From Protea cynaroides (Eukaryota; Streptophyta; Magnoliopsida; Proteales; Proteaceae): 64,000 nucleotides of DNA. The notes below the pieces were generated by a model that was given only the letters and a program-made list of their open reading frames with translations, was not told the origin of the DNA and ran no database searches. The stretch lies in assembly GCA_028583415.1 (NCBI GenBank), contig CM053272.1:68555439-68619438 (forward strand). The letters run 5' to 3'. Positions 1 to 11,720 of the stretch are shown here, piece by piece. A program made the translations under genes and the position numbers. Every line of letters begins with the position of its first letter. The first letter of the stretch is position 1.

Positions 1-1194
1 GTTCAAATTTAGGACGTACATCATATGTATTTTTTCTAAGCTTTTGAAACCCAAAATTTTATGGGAGTCTCTCTGATATGTTAGAAGACGACCCTAAAAA
101 TTTCGTTCCATTTGAAATTAAAAAAATATATCAAACAAATTTTCTTTGACATTGCTATTTTTCTGGGATGTAATGCAATCCTCCGTCAGAAAGTCTCTAG
201 ACAAAGGCCTTATGGCCATAATCAGAAAATCCACTTAACATGAAATTTTTATACATGAAAGTCTTCTAAACAATGGCACTAGTTTCATATTTTTTCCATT
301 TTTTTTTTAATTGATATCAATTTTTAAGTGCATAGTGCTCTGATTTTAAATCTGTCATGATGTACTGATTTGCATGATTGAAAAGAGTCATTTTTTACAA
401 AGAAAATATACTGTTTTAACTTGTTTTTCTTAATAAAATTTTAGATCAGACAGTTATCTACATAGAAATATATCTGTATTTAATTTTCATCAAGAATAGA
501 ATTTTATTTGGAATTTATGGTGCGACTGGTCAAAAATCTGGAACAGATTTGACCAGTGCACATGTTCGGTCTTAGGGCATATCTTTGACCTATTTTTGCT
601 TTCTGTTGGGATTCAAATCCTTCATATGAAATATAATATATTAAGTCATCTTTCTATGAAAAAAAGTTGAGCTTGATTTGAGTTTTGAAAGACCTACGTA
701 TGGTCATTCTTGTATAATGTGACAAATCTGAATACAGTTCATAGTTTTGTCCATTATCTGGAACCTTGTGTCACAATTTCCACAGTTTTGAGTCATTAAT
801 CTTCCCAAATTTCTTCATAAGAATTAAAAAATTTTCAAAGAACATTGAACATATGTTTGTTTTGATAATTTTACACATTTCAAAAAAAAGTTTCATTGAT
901 GTCTCATTCATTATAACATCAATGATTATTTAAATGAATTCTGCCATATTTGGATAAATGGCTATATTTGGAGCATTCATATGTTTTGTTTGGATTGTGC
1001 ATACCATGTTTGCCACATTTCATGTATTGCTATTTTTGGTAGAATAGATAAATTTTTACCATATTTTAGTAAAATCTTAATTTTTTTTAAGTCTTACTAT
1101 GCTTAGATAATAGCATATAAGATCTTTCCTTTTTTTTTGAAAAATTCATGTCATATATGCATTTTATGATTGGTACTTACCATATTGATATATA

Positions 1195-1300
1195 GATGCA
1201 TATTAGATCTTGCATATTAGATCTTGCCATATTAGATCTTGCAATGCTTAGATCTTGCCATATTAGATCTTGTCATATTAGATCTTACCATATTAGGCTC
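1195..1300 (+). repeat. Minisatellite, 15-16 bp unit
   Basis: About seven units of the type CATATTAGATCTTGC, with small variations and one unit carrying AATGCTTAGATC. The same block is at 15168-15275 in the 3' LTR, so it was present when LARD1 inserted. Confidence 0.85.
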
Positions 1301-1648
1301 TTGCCTTATTTGCAATACATGCCATATTTGAGAGATTTTAAACAATCTTACTACATGTAAATTTCTTGCCATAAATATTTTATATGCCATATTCAGATAG
1401 AATATTCTATTTTGGGTAATAATTTAATTTATGCAACACCCTAGTCGAACTGCCATATCTGAACACTTCTAGAAGACAATCTAGGTGTGGGGACGTGCAT
1501 TTAGGCACCCACATTCTTGGGAAGGGCATAATGGAAATAATAAAAAAACCTTAATAAAGAAAGAAAAAATGCTTTGCCAAACCTTTCAAAATTAGAATTC
1601 AGGATGAAAAGGGTAATTTAAGACGATTTTGCCCCTCGGTAAACCCTA

Positions 1649-2133
1649 AACCTAGAATAGGTTCTAAAACCTAACCTAGAATAGGTTCTCAATCCCTAAC
1701 CTAGAACAAGTTCTCACTTTCTAACCTAAAACAGGTTATATTTCGAACTACGCAGATTCTGATTCCTAGGGCAAACCCTAGGATACGTAGGCCATTTGGG
1801 AGAATCCCAAATTCGGATCCACACCTTAGTCCACTCGGACTATCCATAGATCTACTAGGATATTTATCCACACCTTAGTCCACTCAGACTATCCATAGAT
1901 CCACTAGGATATCTATCCATATTCCAACCCAAAAAGGGTTATCCAAATCTTAGTCCACTTGGACTATCCATAGATCCACTAGGATATTTATTCACATTTT
2001 GACCCACATAGAGTTATCCACATTCCAACCCAGAGTGGGTTATCCATATTTCAACCCAAATAGGGTTATCCTTAAATCCACTAGGACTATCTATCAGTCC
2101 ACATGGACTATCCAGATCCTAACCCATAGGGTT
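1649..2133 (+). other. Array of short perfect hairpins in the LARD LTR
   Basis: Roughly 17 small inverted repeats, each with a 4-8 bp stem and a 3-5 base loop. Examples: AACCTA/TAGGTT (1649-1663, 1673-1687), TCCTAGGG/CCCTAGGA (1764-1783), TAGTCC/GGACTA (1827-1842, 1951-1966), ATCC/GGAT (1899-1910, 1974-1985), AACCC/GGGTT (1926-1940, 2027-2041, 2053-2067, 2121-2133) and AGTCC/GGACT (2096-2109). Many are followed by the spacer TATCC. Stem sequences differ while complementarity is kept. The equivalent array is at about 15627-16102 in the other LTR. Confidence 0.75.
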
Positions 2134-2571
2134 TTCTCAGCCTTTCAAGCATAAATTTCAACTTGAACAATAAACTTAATCATGCACAAGCATAAATCAC
2201 AGCCATAAACTTTAATCACACCTGAACTACGATGGTGAACCTGATTTTCAGAATAATTCCGTGATACGTAGGCAATCTGATGGATACAGATTCGGTTCAA
2301 TGATATCAAACCACTTGGTTTGGTTTGGTTTAACAAATAGAGTCTAGCATAGGAAAGGTATAGGAAACCGATTTCGATCGTGCGATTTGGGTGCCTAACC
2401 CCTTCCCATAACAGTAACCTGACGCTTACCCAATCTCTGATGGACCAAAAATCCAATCTAAGGGTCATGAGTCAATCGAAGTCTTACCTTGGGGTGAGAT
2501 TTCACATTTCTAAGGTCCCAGACCTAAATCTAGGTGGCGACTTCTAAAGATTTCCATCTTTGTCCTCACAA

Positions 2572-2588
2572 TGGCGACTCCACTGGGG
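2572..2588 (+). other. LARD1 primer binding site (tRNA-Arg type)
   Basis: TGGCGACTCCACTGGGG begins two bases after the LTR. From memory it is complementary to the 3' end of a plant tRNA-Arg ending in CGGAGTCGCCA with one mismatch, the primer used by Tat/Ogre elements. Confidence 0.75.
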
Positions 2589-3800
2589 ATATAAATGTCA
2601 AACTCCTAAATGAAAACTTTTCTTGTGTGAATTGGATGCTAGATTTTAGGATACTATATTTATGCTTGTATATTATTGCTTTGGGGGGAATGGATTCAGT
2701 CACACATTCGTGCGAGTAGCCGAACCGGGTCCCATGCATATGGGGCAGCCTGCTAGGTGAAATACACAGCCTTGGCCTGTACTTTTTAAGACCACGACTG
2801 GCGAGCAGCCTCTAACGAGCGTTTCTTGGGTCCGCCTGGGAATGCGTTATGCTACTCCACGTCGCTTGGCTCCTTGCAACATAGTATATAAAGGGATTGG
2901 GAGCGCATTATTCATCGAGCATTCGGTGATAGGTTACCCCATCCTTGTCAAGGTAGCCTTTTTTGTCCTAACCCAGATTGTAGCCCAATGTTTGTTATTT
3001 TTGGTTCATCCCTGAACCGACCCAGTAAAGTCTGCTTAACCATGACATCCATGTTTGAGACGTCAAAGTTCTGCCCATTTTTGTCCTCGATTGGTCAACA
3101 AGTTAGAATCTACACGATGAACATCTTGAACTCTCACCCATTGGGAGTATGAGGTATGTATACACCTGTTCTACATCATAGTAGACGGTCACTATACACC
3201 CTCCATTAAGTAAGCTCGATGTGTCAAATCTCTCATTGTTAACACGTCAATTTCAAAAAACAAGCAGAAAATCCCTGTCAAGACTTAGATACCCTGGTCA
3301 AGAAGAAATTTACTAGTTTGTTCATCTATGAACCGCTTTTGCTAATCATCCCTAATAAGGACGACGGATTAATATATCCATTTCAATTTCATCTAATTCG
3401 GTAATCCAATTGGCCAGACCTTGGTACCACTGATTATCCATTTTGGAATCATGAGGTCCCAAGACTGAACACATGGCTTAATAAAATTCAATTAAATTGA
3501 CTTGGATAATGTTTACCCAATCGCCCTTATGAGGGAGCTAACTCTTGTTTGGTTGAGTCATCCTTGATTGTGCATGTGACTTCTTCTACTCCTTTAGATG
3601 TTTAGAATCTTGATATTTCCCCATTGGATTTCAATGCCTTTGGAAAAGAAAATCAAACTGCAACCATATCTACCCTTTTAGGGTGAGAGGTCCCTACAAC
3701 TAAGAAATTGTATTGATCTCCCACCTTGAGATCCATCCATATTATCTTTCTAAATGAATCAATGGAAGTCATGAATCTAGATCTTAATTGAACATCAAAT
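2589..3800. other. LARD1 interior, 5' leader without coding
   Basis: No convincing reading frame. A TATA-like string TATATAAAG lies at 2885-2893, shortly after the primer site. Nothing else stands out before the repeats begin. Confidence 0.5.
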
Positions 3801-4620
3801 TTTGTAAGAAAGAAGGAAAGATTCAGCCCCTAGGCAAATCCAATCAATATTCCCTATTCACCTTTGAATTAAGGAAAGATTTAGTCCCTAGGTAAATCCA
3901 ATCACCGTTCTCAATGTACCTTTGAATTAAGAAAAGATTCAGCCCCTAGGCAAATCCAATCAATATTCCCTATTCACCTTTGAATTAAGGAAAGATTCAG
4001 CCCCTAGGAAAATCCAATCATTGTTCCCTATTCACCTTTGAATTAAGGAAAGGTTCAACCCCTAGGCAGGTCCAATCATCATTTCAGTTCATCTAGAATT
4101 AAGGAATGATTCAGCCCCTAGGCAGATTCAATCACATTCAGTTCAGTTCAGTATCAAAGAAATATTCAGCCCCAGATTCAATCACCATTTCTGGTTCATC
4201 TTAGAACTGAAGAAAGGTTCAGCCCCTAGGTAGGTTCAATCATCATTTTGGTTCATCCAGAATTAAGGAAAGATTCAGCCCCTAGGCAGATTCAATTACA
4301 TCCAGTTCATCTCAGAATCAAAAAAAAATATTCAGCCCCTAGGCAGGTCCAACCACCATTTCTGGTTCATCTCAGAACTGAAGGAAAGATTCAGTCCCTA
4401 GGCAGGTCCAATCATCATTTTGGTTCTTCCAGAATTAAGGAAAGATTCAGCCTCTAGGAAGATTCAATCACATCCAGTTCATCTCAGAATCAAAGAAATA
4501 TTTAGCCCTAGATTCAACCACCATTTCTGGTTCAACTCAGAACTGAAGAAGGCTTTAACCACTAGGCAGGTTCAATCATCACTCCCAGATCATGTTAAAA
4601 TGGAGGAGGCATTTGGCCAC
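3800..4620 (+). repeat. LARD1 tandem repeat family 1 (58-bp unit, then irregular)
   Basis: Units built around ATTCAGCCCCTAGGCA followed by CCAATCA and a GAATTAAGGAAAG tail. The first five units (3821, 3879, 3937, 3995, 4053) keep an exact 58-bp period; later units are longer and irregular. Short plus-strand frames here are repeat translations, not genes. Confidence 0.85.
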
Positions 4621-4639
4621 TAGGTTTTTTTTCACTTTT

Positions 4640-5180
4640 CACCTCCTATTTAGGTTCTGGTTCATGTTGGAACAAGGAAAAGTTCCATTCATCTGAATTC
4701 AATTAGCCACTAGGCTTATCCAACCATCAACTTTGGTTAGGATTCTGATTCATGTCAGGAACTAGGAAAAGTTCCATTCATCTTAATTCAATTAGCCACT
4801 AGGCTTATTCAACCATCAATTTTGGTTAGGGTTTTGATTCATGTCGAAACTAAGAAGAGTTCCATTCATCTGAATTCAATTAGCCACTAGGCCTGTCCAA
4901 CCATCAACTTTGGTTCAGGTTCTGATTCATGTTGGAACTAAGAAGAGTTCCATTTCATCTGAATTCATTTAGCTACTAGGCTTATCCAACCATCAATTGT
5001 GGTTCAAGTTCTGATTCATGTTGGAATTAAGAAGAGTTCTATTTATTTGAATTTTATTAGCCCCTAGGCTTGCCCAACTGTCAACTCCAGTTCAGGTTCC
5101 AATTCATGTTGGAACTAAGGAATGTTCCATTTATATGAACTCAATGTGAGCATGAGTTAGCCTCTAGGCCTGTTCAACCA
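4640..5180 (+). repeat. LARD1 tandem repeat family 2 (about 88-bp unit)
   Basis: Six units marked by TTCTGATTCATGTTGGAAC at about 4654, 4739, 4828, 4917, 5007 and 5094, each containing TTAGCCACTAGGCTTATCC. The CCTAGGC element shared with family 1 suggests the two arrays have a common origin. Confidence 0.8.
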
Positions 5181-5269
5181 TTACCTCTGGTCCATGTTCC
5201 ATTTCAAGAAGGAATCAAAGAGAATTTCAGTCATTTCAATTCAATCAATCCATCATCTCTATCAATTAG

Positions 5270-5680
5270 AGTCCAATCCATGATTGTCTTCCTTGGCCTC
5301 TATCAATCGGAGCCCAACTCAAGCAATCCTGGCCTCTAGCAATTAGAGCCCAGTCCATGACTGTCAATCTTGATCTCTATCACTCAGAGATCAATTCAAA
5401 GTCAATATTGATCTCTATCAATCAGAGATGAATTCAAAGTCAATCTTGATCTCTATCAATCAGAGACCAATTCAAAGTCAATCTTGATCTCTATCAGTCA
5501 GAGACCAATTCAAAATCAATCTTGATCTCTATCAATCGGAGACCAGTTCAAAGTTAACCTTGTTTCCATCAATTGGAGACCAGTTCAAAGTTAACCTTGT
5601 TTCCATCAATCGGAGACCGATTCAAAATCAATCTCTGGCTCTATCAATCAGAGCCCGATCAATGTCTATCATGGCCCACT
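5270..5680 (+). repeat. LARD1 tandem repeat family 3 (38-39 bp unit)
   Basis: Units with TCTCTATCAATCAGAGACC and a CAATTCAAAGTCAATCT tail. The core TCTCTATCAATCAGAGA is itself an imperfect inverted repeat. Confidence 0.8.
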
Positions 5681-5949
5681 GTTACAAGTTAGGATAGCTC
5701 ATCAGGAATGGTGAATGAGAAGCATTCCTCATTGCTTGTCAGTAAACATCAATTCTAGATTCTAGAGTCATCAAGAATTCATGAACCTTCAGCTATGATA
5801 GTGTTGTCCCATCTCGGGCATTTCTGCCCCATTGGCCAAGAAAATGCTAAAATCCAAAGAGTTGCCCTCATATTTCTCATTGTTCAAAGAGAGGGAATAG
5901 AATTTTCCCGAGCAGTATGGACGACCAAAGATGAGATCCGATATGCCCC

Positions 5950-6500
5950 TGGCTAAGATGGGAACCAGAATCACAGTTAGGGAATGGTCCAATGATGAAA
6001 CCCTTAACCCATAAACTGGGGCATGAACCAGATTGAACTTGGACCCAAATTGAGTGTGGTCCAATGAAGAAAGCCAATGACCCCTAATTTGGGCATGGAC
6101 CGGATTGACCTTGGGTCCGAATTGAATGCAGTCCAATGAGGAAAGCCAATGACCCCAGAACTGGGGCATGAACCAGATTGACCTTGGACCCAAATTGAAT
6201 GCGGTCTAATGAGGAAAGTCATTATGCCCTAAACTGGGGCATGGACCAAATTGACCTTAGACCCAAATTGAGAGTGGTCTAATGAAGAAATCTATTGAAC
6301 CCCTTAAGCCAAGGCATAAACTAGTCTAATCTTGGACTCAAAATGGTGTAGTGCAATGGCGATACCCCTTGATCCCCAAGTTGGGGCACAGGCTAAAATG
6401 ATTATAAACTCAACTAGAAGCGGTCCATTGATGAATCCACTGAACCCCAATCTAGGGCATGAACCAGAGTAACCTTGAGCTAAAAAGCAATAGTCCGGTT
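5950..6500 (+). repeat. LARD1 tandem repeat family 4 (71-74 bp unit)
   Basis: Units with CCAGATTGACCTTGGACCC, then AATGCGGTCCAATGA and CTGGGGCATGAACC; clear unit starts near 6023, 6094, 6166 and 6240 with decayed copies on both sides. Minus-strand frames through it (for example 5789-6193) are repetitive WVQ/SGSCP-type strings that follow the array and are not genes. Confidence 0.8.
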
Positions 6501-9500
6501 ATGAATGGATCCCAAACTGAAAAAAAGAAGTAAAAAATTGTATGGAACCTTGAAAGGTAGGCATCTTGCACCTATTGATAGAAGGGCATGATGACTCCTT
6601 CTGTTAGAGGTCTGAAGGAAGATTTATTCCCACAACAACTGAAGGTGGTCGTCGAAGGTGTTATGCCCAACTGGAGCCGCTTGGACGAACTAGTTGTTTC
6701 AACTTTCTATTATCGGTATTCGATAGGTCATCCATGTTTGGGTCCAAGATTGATATGCTTATTGACAATTCTAGTCCAATCTGCCCTGTAAGTAAAAGAA
6801 AATCACCCCGTTTGGGATTTCAAACTCTGTGCTTTGTCTCTTCCATACATTTCCTCCCAGTTTCATACATCCTCCTATTCTACGTGTGTAGTCAATTCTG
6901 ACTTTAAAGATGATTGAAATGATGAGCCGTCTCTTGAACTTCTACGCCACTTGGCCTTTTGAGAAAGAAAGGTCCAACCCGTCTGGAAAAGCTTTAAATG
7001 ATCAATTAGGAGACATAAGAGTAGTCTCATGAAACATGTATTGGAGAAGCTACCATTTGTTCCACTTGTGAAAAGATTCCAAGGAAAGCATTAGATAGTA
7101 ACAGATCATATCAGCAGGTCAGCCAGTCAGTACAAATGAGTGGAGGATAGATGTGCTACCAAAAAGATGGAAATACCAAAGTTATTACAAAGTACATCAT
7201 CTGCAAGCAAGAGATACATGATGAATGATCAATCTCAAAATCAAAGAATGAGGTCATTCGGATACCCAAAAAAAAAATTCAAGCCTATGTTTTATCTACA
7301 TCAATAATGGGAGGTAGTCACATCAGACCAAGGTGATGAGTAACTTCTAGAGGACAACATACAGATTCACCATTCAGATAAAATCAGATCTAGATGAGCA
7401 GTCACAAATGCTCATAAAGTTTACAGAAGATTAGAGTACTAACTGGGGCAAAGAGGTCCTATCTGATTGAAAATGTTTGGAAGAAGAAGATTCAAATCCA
7501 ATATTGAAAGTAATGCTTCAACTTTGCGATCAAGTGAAGCACTACATTATGTGGCCTCCACATCCAAAAAAAAAAAAAAAAAAAAAAAGAAAAAGAAAAT
7601 AGCAAGATGTTGAATGGCATTGGAGCTCGACAGTAGGCCAATTGTCCCTCTCACTTCAAGAAGATGGTAGTTCCAACTAAAGCCTGAAAGCAAGTGTGAT
7701 CATTCTTCGAGATTCACAGCATGTTGGACCGAACTTTTGATTTTGGCCAATTACATCCCGCCTTTACAGGAGACGATCTCATCACTTCTTCATCATCAGA
7801 GAAAGATTTCTCATCGGCATTAGACTCTCTCTCCCGTCTATCAATCTGACGGTCTTCCAAGGACTCTCTATTACAAGCCATTCTTTTGATTATCAATTTT
7901 TATGGCATTGTATCTCAAGATCATGTCTCATCTTATGTACAAATTCATGAATCTGGCTGGAACTCTCATCTGTCGTTCATTACATCCGACGGCTTCCCAA
8001 GATTCCTATAAGCCCTTCATTTCTCAAGCCAATAAAATGGGATCTTCTCGGTGAGATAAACCCATTCTACATAAATAACCAAACACTCTCTAATGGTAGA
8101 CCCATGTTGACAGTTTCACATCAGTCCTCTTGGACCTTCAACATCAATACTTGTCAACAAACCTAAAGGTTTCAGGCCCAGATATGATCGTGACTGATTC
8201 GAAATCTCGATATAGCTTGTTGGGACACGTATTCCATCTGAACATCTCCAAGAAAGGAAAACATAATTTGGCACCATTTTTAATTTTGGTGTGGGACTAC
8301 ATTTCCCTAAGATCGCTTTTAGTGATGATTCAAATAGCTGCCCGCCCATCAATACGTGTAGGTGTCAACTTAAACAGTGGGGCAAGGCTACCCATTTGTC
8401 ATGAAAGTCATGCCATTCAGATTTCCCCTAAGGGTTTCAGACCATTAGATAGGACCATAATTTTGGTAATATCCTCACCATATCAGGACTCTTTATTCAA
8501 CCCAAGATGGGGTTTGCAAAAAGAAGAAAATGAAAAAAAAATAAAGGGAAGAAAAGAAACCTCAGCAGGGAAAGGCAACCCGAAAATCCTCAATGGGCAA
8601 CCCATAATACCTAAGTGGGGATAGGCGACCTGATGCAACCCTAAAGCATCGCCCTCATTGGCCCTTCATAGAAAAATTCAGTGGTTCATGTAGACAAGTG
8701 TCATACCAGTCTACCCTCCATAAGGAAAGGAACCCCTCTTGCTCTCCAGTGAATCATACTAGGAGGAGTTGAACAAACCATCATCTGTTGGGCTCCATAG
8801 CATTTCCTTTCAACAGAATTCTATCTTCAAATCCTTTGGTCATGTTAGGGAGAGAGCAAATTCTCATGGCCTGGTAGCCAAATTCATCATCTTGGTTCTG
8901 GCGCGCTAGCGCTCAGGCACTGACCGGGCTAGATCTGTTGGAAGGGAAAGTCGCGGCCTATAAATAGTAGGGGAGTCATAAACTCCCTCATTTTTTAAGA
9001 TTCAAGAAGGGCTTATCTAAGAAGTAACTTTCTACAATCAATCTGTCAATCTTCCCTTGACCTTGGAAGCATGGTCAAATTCTTGATGCAATCCAGATTC
9101 AACCTAGTTCCAACTTTGTTAGGTTACTCGTTTCCTTCTATAGTAGCGGTCTGGCACGACATGTAGATATTGGGGCATAGATATACCCTATGTAGAGGAA
9201 TTGAACTTGATCATGAGCATTACATCTAGGATCCATTGTCTAGTCTGAAGTCACTGACTTTCCTAGTCAATAGAAGTAGGTCCGTCCAAGTTGGTTTTTA
9301 CCACTTTCTCAGTTCTCCTAATCCTGTTGATGAAGAAAATTCAACGTAGTCACTCACCTGTTAGGAGTTGGTCACCGAATTTCTCTGAAGGAACACTTCA
9401 AATCCTTTGCTCCTCATGCCTACTTTGGGACCATGATTCATTAATCTTTCAAAATTGGCATAACAATATTGCAAAGCCCTGAGCTTTTCATGAGCCTAGA

Positions 9501-10184
9501 TCAAGGGCCAAACCCATGTCACATTTCATCGCCGCTTGGCTGTTCTACCAATTTGGTCTACCATAGTGCACAGTTAAAGAATTTAGTTGACTAGATGCCC
9601 CTTGACAGTTTAACACCAAGGTCAATCAATAAAATCACTTTGGTTAGAGACTGCCAAGCTCCCCTCATTCTTGTCCAAAATCCTCGCTAGAGTTTCTTTC
9701 AATTCAAATCCAACAACACCAATGTTGGCTAAAGAAAATCATCACTTTCAAATTACATGGAACCCTTTAAAGGGAGTAACCAAGTCATCCCTACCGTGCT
9801 GAAATTGAGTCAAACTTTCAGTTGCAGGTCATAAATGGTAAATTTCAAATCTAGGTATCATGCCAGCGAAGTCCATGACACCATTTCCATTGATGTCATG
9901 TTTTGTGCCTTCACCAATAAAGCAGGAGCAAAAAAAAAACTTGGAAAACTGCCAAGGAATTAACCGTCATTTCAAATATGTCCAGCACTCTATAGGTTCA
10001 AAGTCAAGAGACTTCCAAGATGGGTCAGATTTCAACCCTAAAGGTTCAAAGTCAACAAAACCTTCCTGTATGGGTCACTTTCAAGCATCCTAAAGGTTCA
10101 TAGCCATAGAGCTTCCAAGAAGGATATTCCTATTTTCAATCCCGAAGGTCCAAAGCTGGTAGGAACTGCCAAGATGAGTCATTC
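6501..10184. other. LARD1 interior, unassigned non-coding stretch
   Basis: No retroelement or host protein domain is visible on either strand. The longest open frame (8130-8624, plus, 164 codons) has no recognisable motif and looks accidental. An uninterrupted run of 23 A lies at 7566-7588. A strong TATA-like sequence TATAAATAG (8959-8967) is followed by a perfect hairpin GGGAGT/ACTCCC (8971-8987). Confidence 0.5.
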
Positions 10185-10690
10185 AGTATCACCCTATAAG
10201 TGACCTTCTGAGTTATTGCTCATTTCAGAATCAATAGCAAATTCCTCACCCTATAAGTGACCTTCTGAGATCTTGCTCATTTCAGAATCAATAGCAAATT
10301 CCTCACCCTAAAAGTGACCTTATAAGTTCTTACTCATTTCAGAATCAAATATGGAGCCCTAGCTCATCCTCAGTCTATAAATGAATCAAATGTAGAGCCC
10401 TAGCTCATCCAAAGATCAAATCAATCTTAGATTATTAGTGAATCAAATGCAGAGCCCTAGCTCATCCAAATTTCAAATCAATCTCAGTCTATAAGTAAAT
10501 CAAATGTAGAGCCCTAGCTCATCCAAAGATCAAATCAATCTCAGATTATTAGTGAATCAAATGTAGAGCCCTAGCTCATTCAAAGATAAAGTCAATTTCA
10601 GCCTATAAGTGAATGCAGAGCCCTGGCACATTCAGAGATCAAGTCAATCTCAGCCTACAAGGGAATCAAATGTAAAGCCCTGACTTATTC
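10185..10690 (+). repeat. LARD1 tandem repeat families 5 and 6 (57-bp units)
   Basis: Three units starting ACCCTATAAGTGACCTTCTG at about 10190, 10247 and 10303 are followed directly by units with AATCAAATGTAGAGCCCTAG at about 10383, 10440, 10497 and 10554. The two unit sequences differ but share the 57-bp period. Confidence 0.8.
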
Positions 10691-10784
10691 CGAAAAATCA
10701 ATCTCAAAATCTCAATCAAAAGAGCATCAGTTCAATCAAAGAAAAGACAACAAGTCTTACATCCAGACAAATCAAAGCCGAACC

Positions 10785-11517
10785 CAAGCTCATACAAATG
10801 AACCTTGTATTCACAGCCTAGCTTCATACAAGAAGAGGTTTATCAACCTACAAATGGATCAAGCTGGGTCCAAGCCCGCACATACCTTGCATCATGAGTT
10901 CCACCTCAGCAAGAAGAGGTTCCCAGCCTATAAATGAGCCTTGTATTCACAGCCTAGCTTCGTACAAGAAGAGGTTTATCAGCCTACAAATGGATCAAGC
11001 CGGGTCCAAGCCCGCACATACCTTGCATCATGAGTCACCTCAGCAAGAAGAGGTTCTCAGCCTACCAATCAGCCTTGTATTCACAGCCTAGCTTCATACA
11101 AGAAGAGGTTTATCAGCCTACAAATGGATCAAGCCGGGTCCAAGGCCGCACATACCTTGCGTTGAGTTCCACCTCAGCAAGAAGAGGTTCCGAGCCTACA
11201 AATGAGCCTTGTATTCATAGCCTAGCTCCATACAAGAAAAGGTTTATTAGCATACAAATGGATCAATCCGGGTCCAAGCCCGCACATACCTTGCATTGAG
11301 TTCCACCTCAGCAAGAAGAGGTTCCCAGCCTACAAATGAGCCTTGTATTCACAGCCTAGCTTCATACAAGAAGAGGTTTATCAGCCTACAAATGGATCAA
11401 GCCGGGTTCAAGCCCGCACGTACCTTGCATCATGAGTTCCACCTCAGCAAGAAGAGGTTCCCAGCCTACAAATGAGCCTTGTATTCACAGCCTAGCTTCA
11501 TACAAGAAGAGCAGTCA
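10785..11517 (+). repeat. LARD1 tandem repeat family 7 (134-136 bp unit)
   Basis: About five and a half highly similar units. The marker GCTTCATACAAGAAGAGG falls at 10821, 10957, 11091, 11225, 11359 and 11495. Each unit contains two related half-units (AAGAAGAGGTTTATCAGCC and AAGAAGAGGTTCCCAGCC), so an older dimer was amplified. Plus-strand frames across it are periodic and reflect the repeat. Confidence 0.9.
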
Positions 11518-11556
11518 CCAATCTTCCAAGAAGAGCAAACCTTCTTGCCAGTCAAA

Positions 11557-11600
11557 CTACGTTCTGGGCTTGATTTCTAAGACACCCTTAGAATACGTAG
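11557..11600 (+). other. CTACG...TACGTAG element with inner hairpin
   Basis: CTACG (11557-11561) and TACGTAG (11594-11600) enclose a perfect stem TTCTAAG/CTTAGAA (11575-11593). The layout matches 1748-1790 and 2227-2271 in the LTR but with different stem bases. Confidence 0.6.
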
Positions 11601-11707
11601 GCAGTTTAGGACAAATATCCCTAAGTGCAGACCAATAAGCAATCTCACTCATATCCCAAAAATGTGGTTCTTTTATCTTTAGCCTTCAATTGGTAACAAT
11701 CTCGGCT

Positions 11708-11720
11708 AAAGAGGGGCATC
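11708..11720 (+). other. LARD1 polypurine tract
   Basis: AAAGAGGGGCATC lies directly before the TGTAAGCACC start of the 3' LTR, the place for the plus-strand primer. Confidence 0.75.

Larger units (their letters stand above)
1..2570 (+). repeat. LARD1 5' LTR, right-hand 2570 bp
   Basis: Matches 13970-16539 almost base for base and ends in CTCACA, two bases before the primer site. It holds a 15-16 bp minisatellite (1195-1300) and a hairpin array (1649-2133). Frames seen on either strand here are short, AT-rich and unconvincing. Confidence 0.9.

Noticed and set aside
5789..6222. Overlapping minus-strand frames with repeated WVQ and SGSCP-type strings
   Set aside because: They follow the 72-bp tandem repeat and appear in more than one frame; they are translations of a non-coding repeat.
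7566..7588. A run of 23 A as the tail of a processed pseudogene or SINE
   Set aside because: No upstream gene-like or tRNA-like sequence and no flanking target duplication found by eye.
8130..8624. A 164-codon plus-strand frame in the LARD1 interior
   Set aside because: No domain, no conserved motif and no splice or promoter context; the length is possible by chance in a 9-kb stretch and no second copy supports it.
10785..11517. Regular repeat array, at first sight CRISPR-like
   Set aside because: Units of 134-136 bp are tandem with no unique spacers, and the DNA is a plant retroelement.
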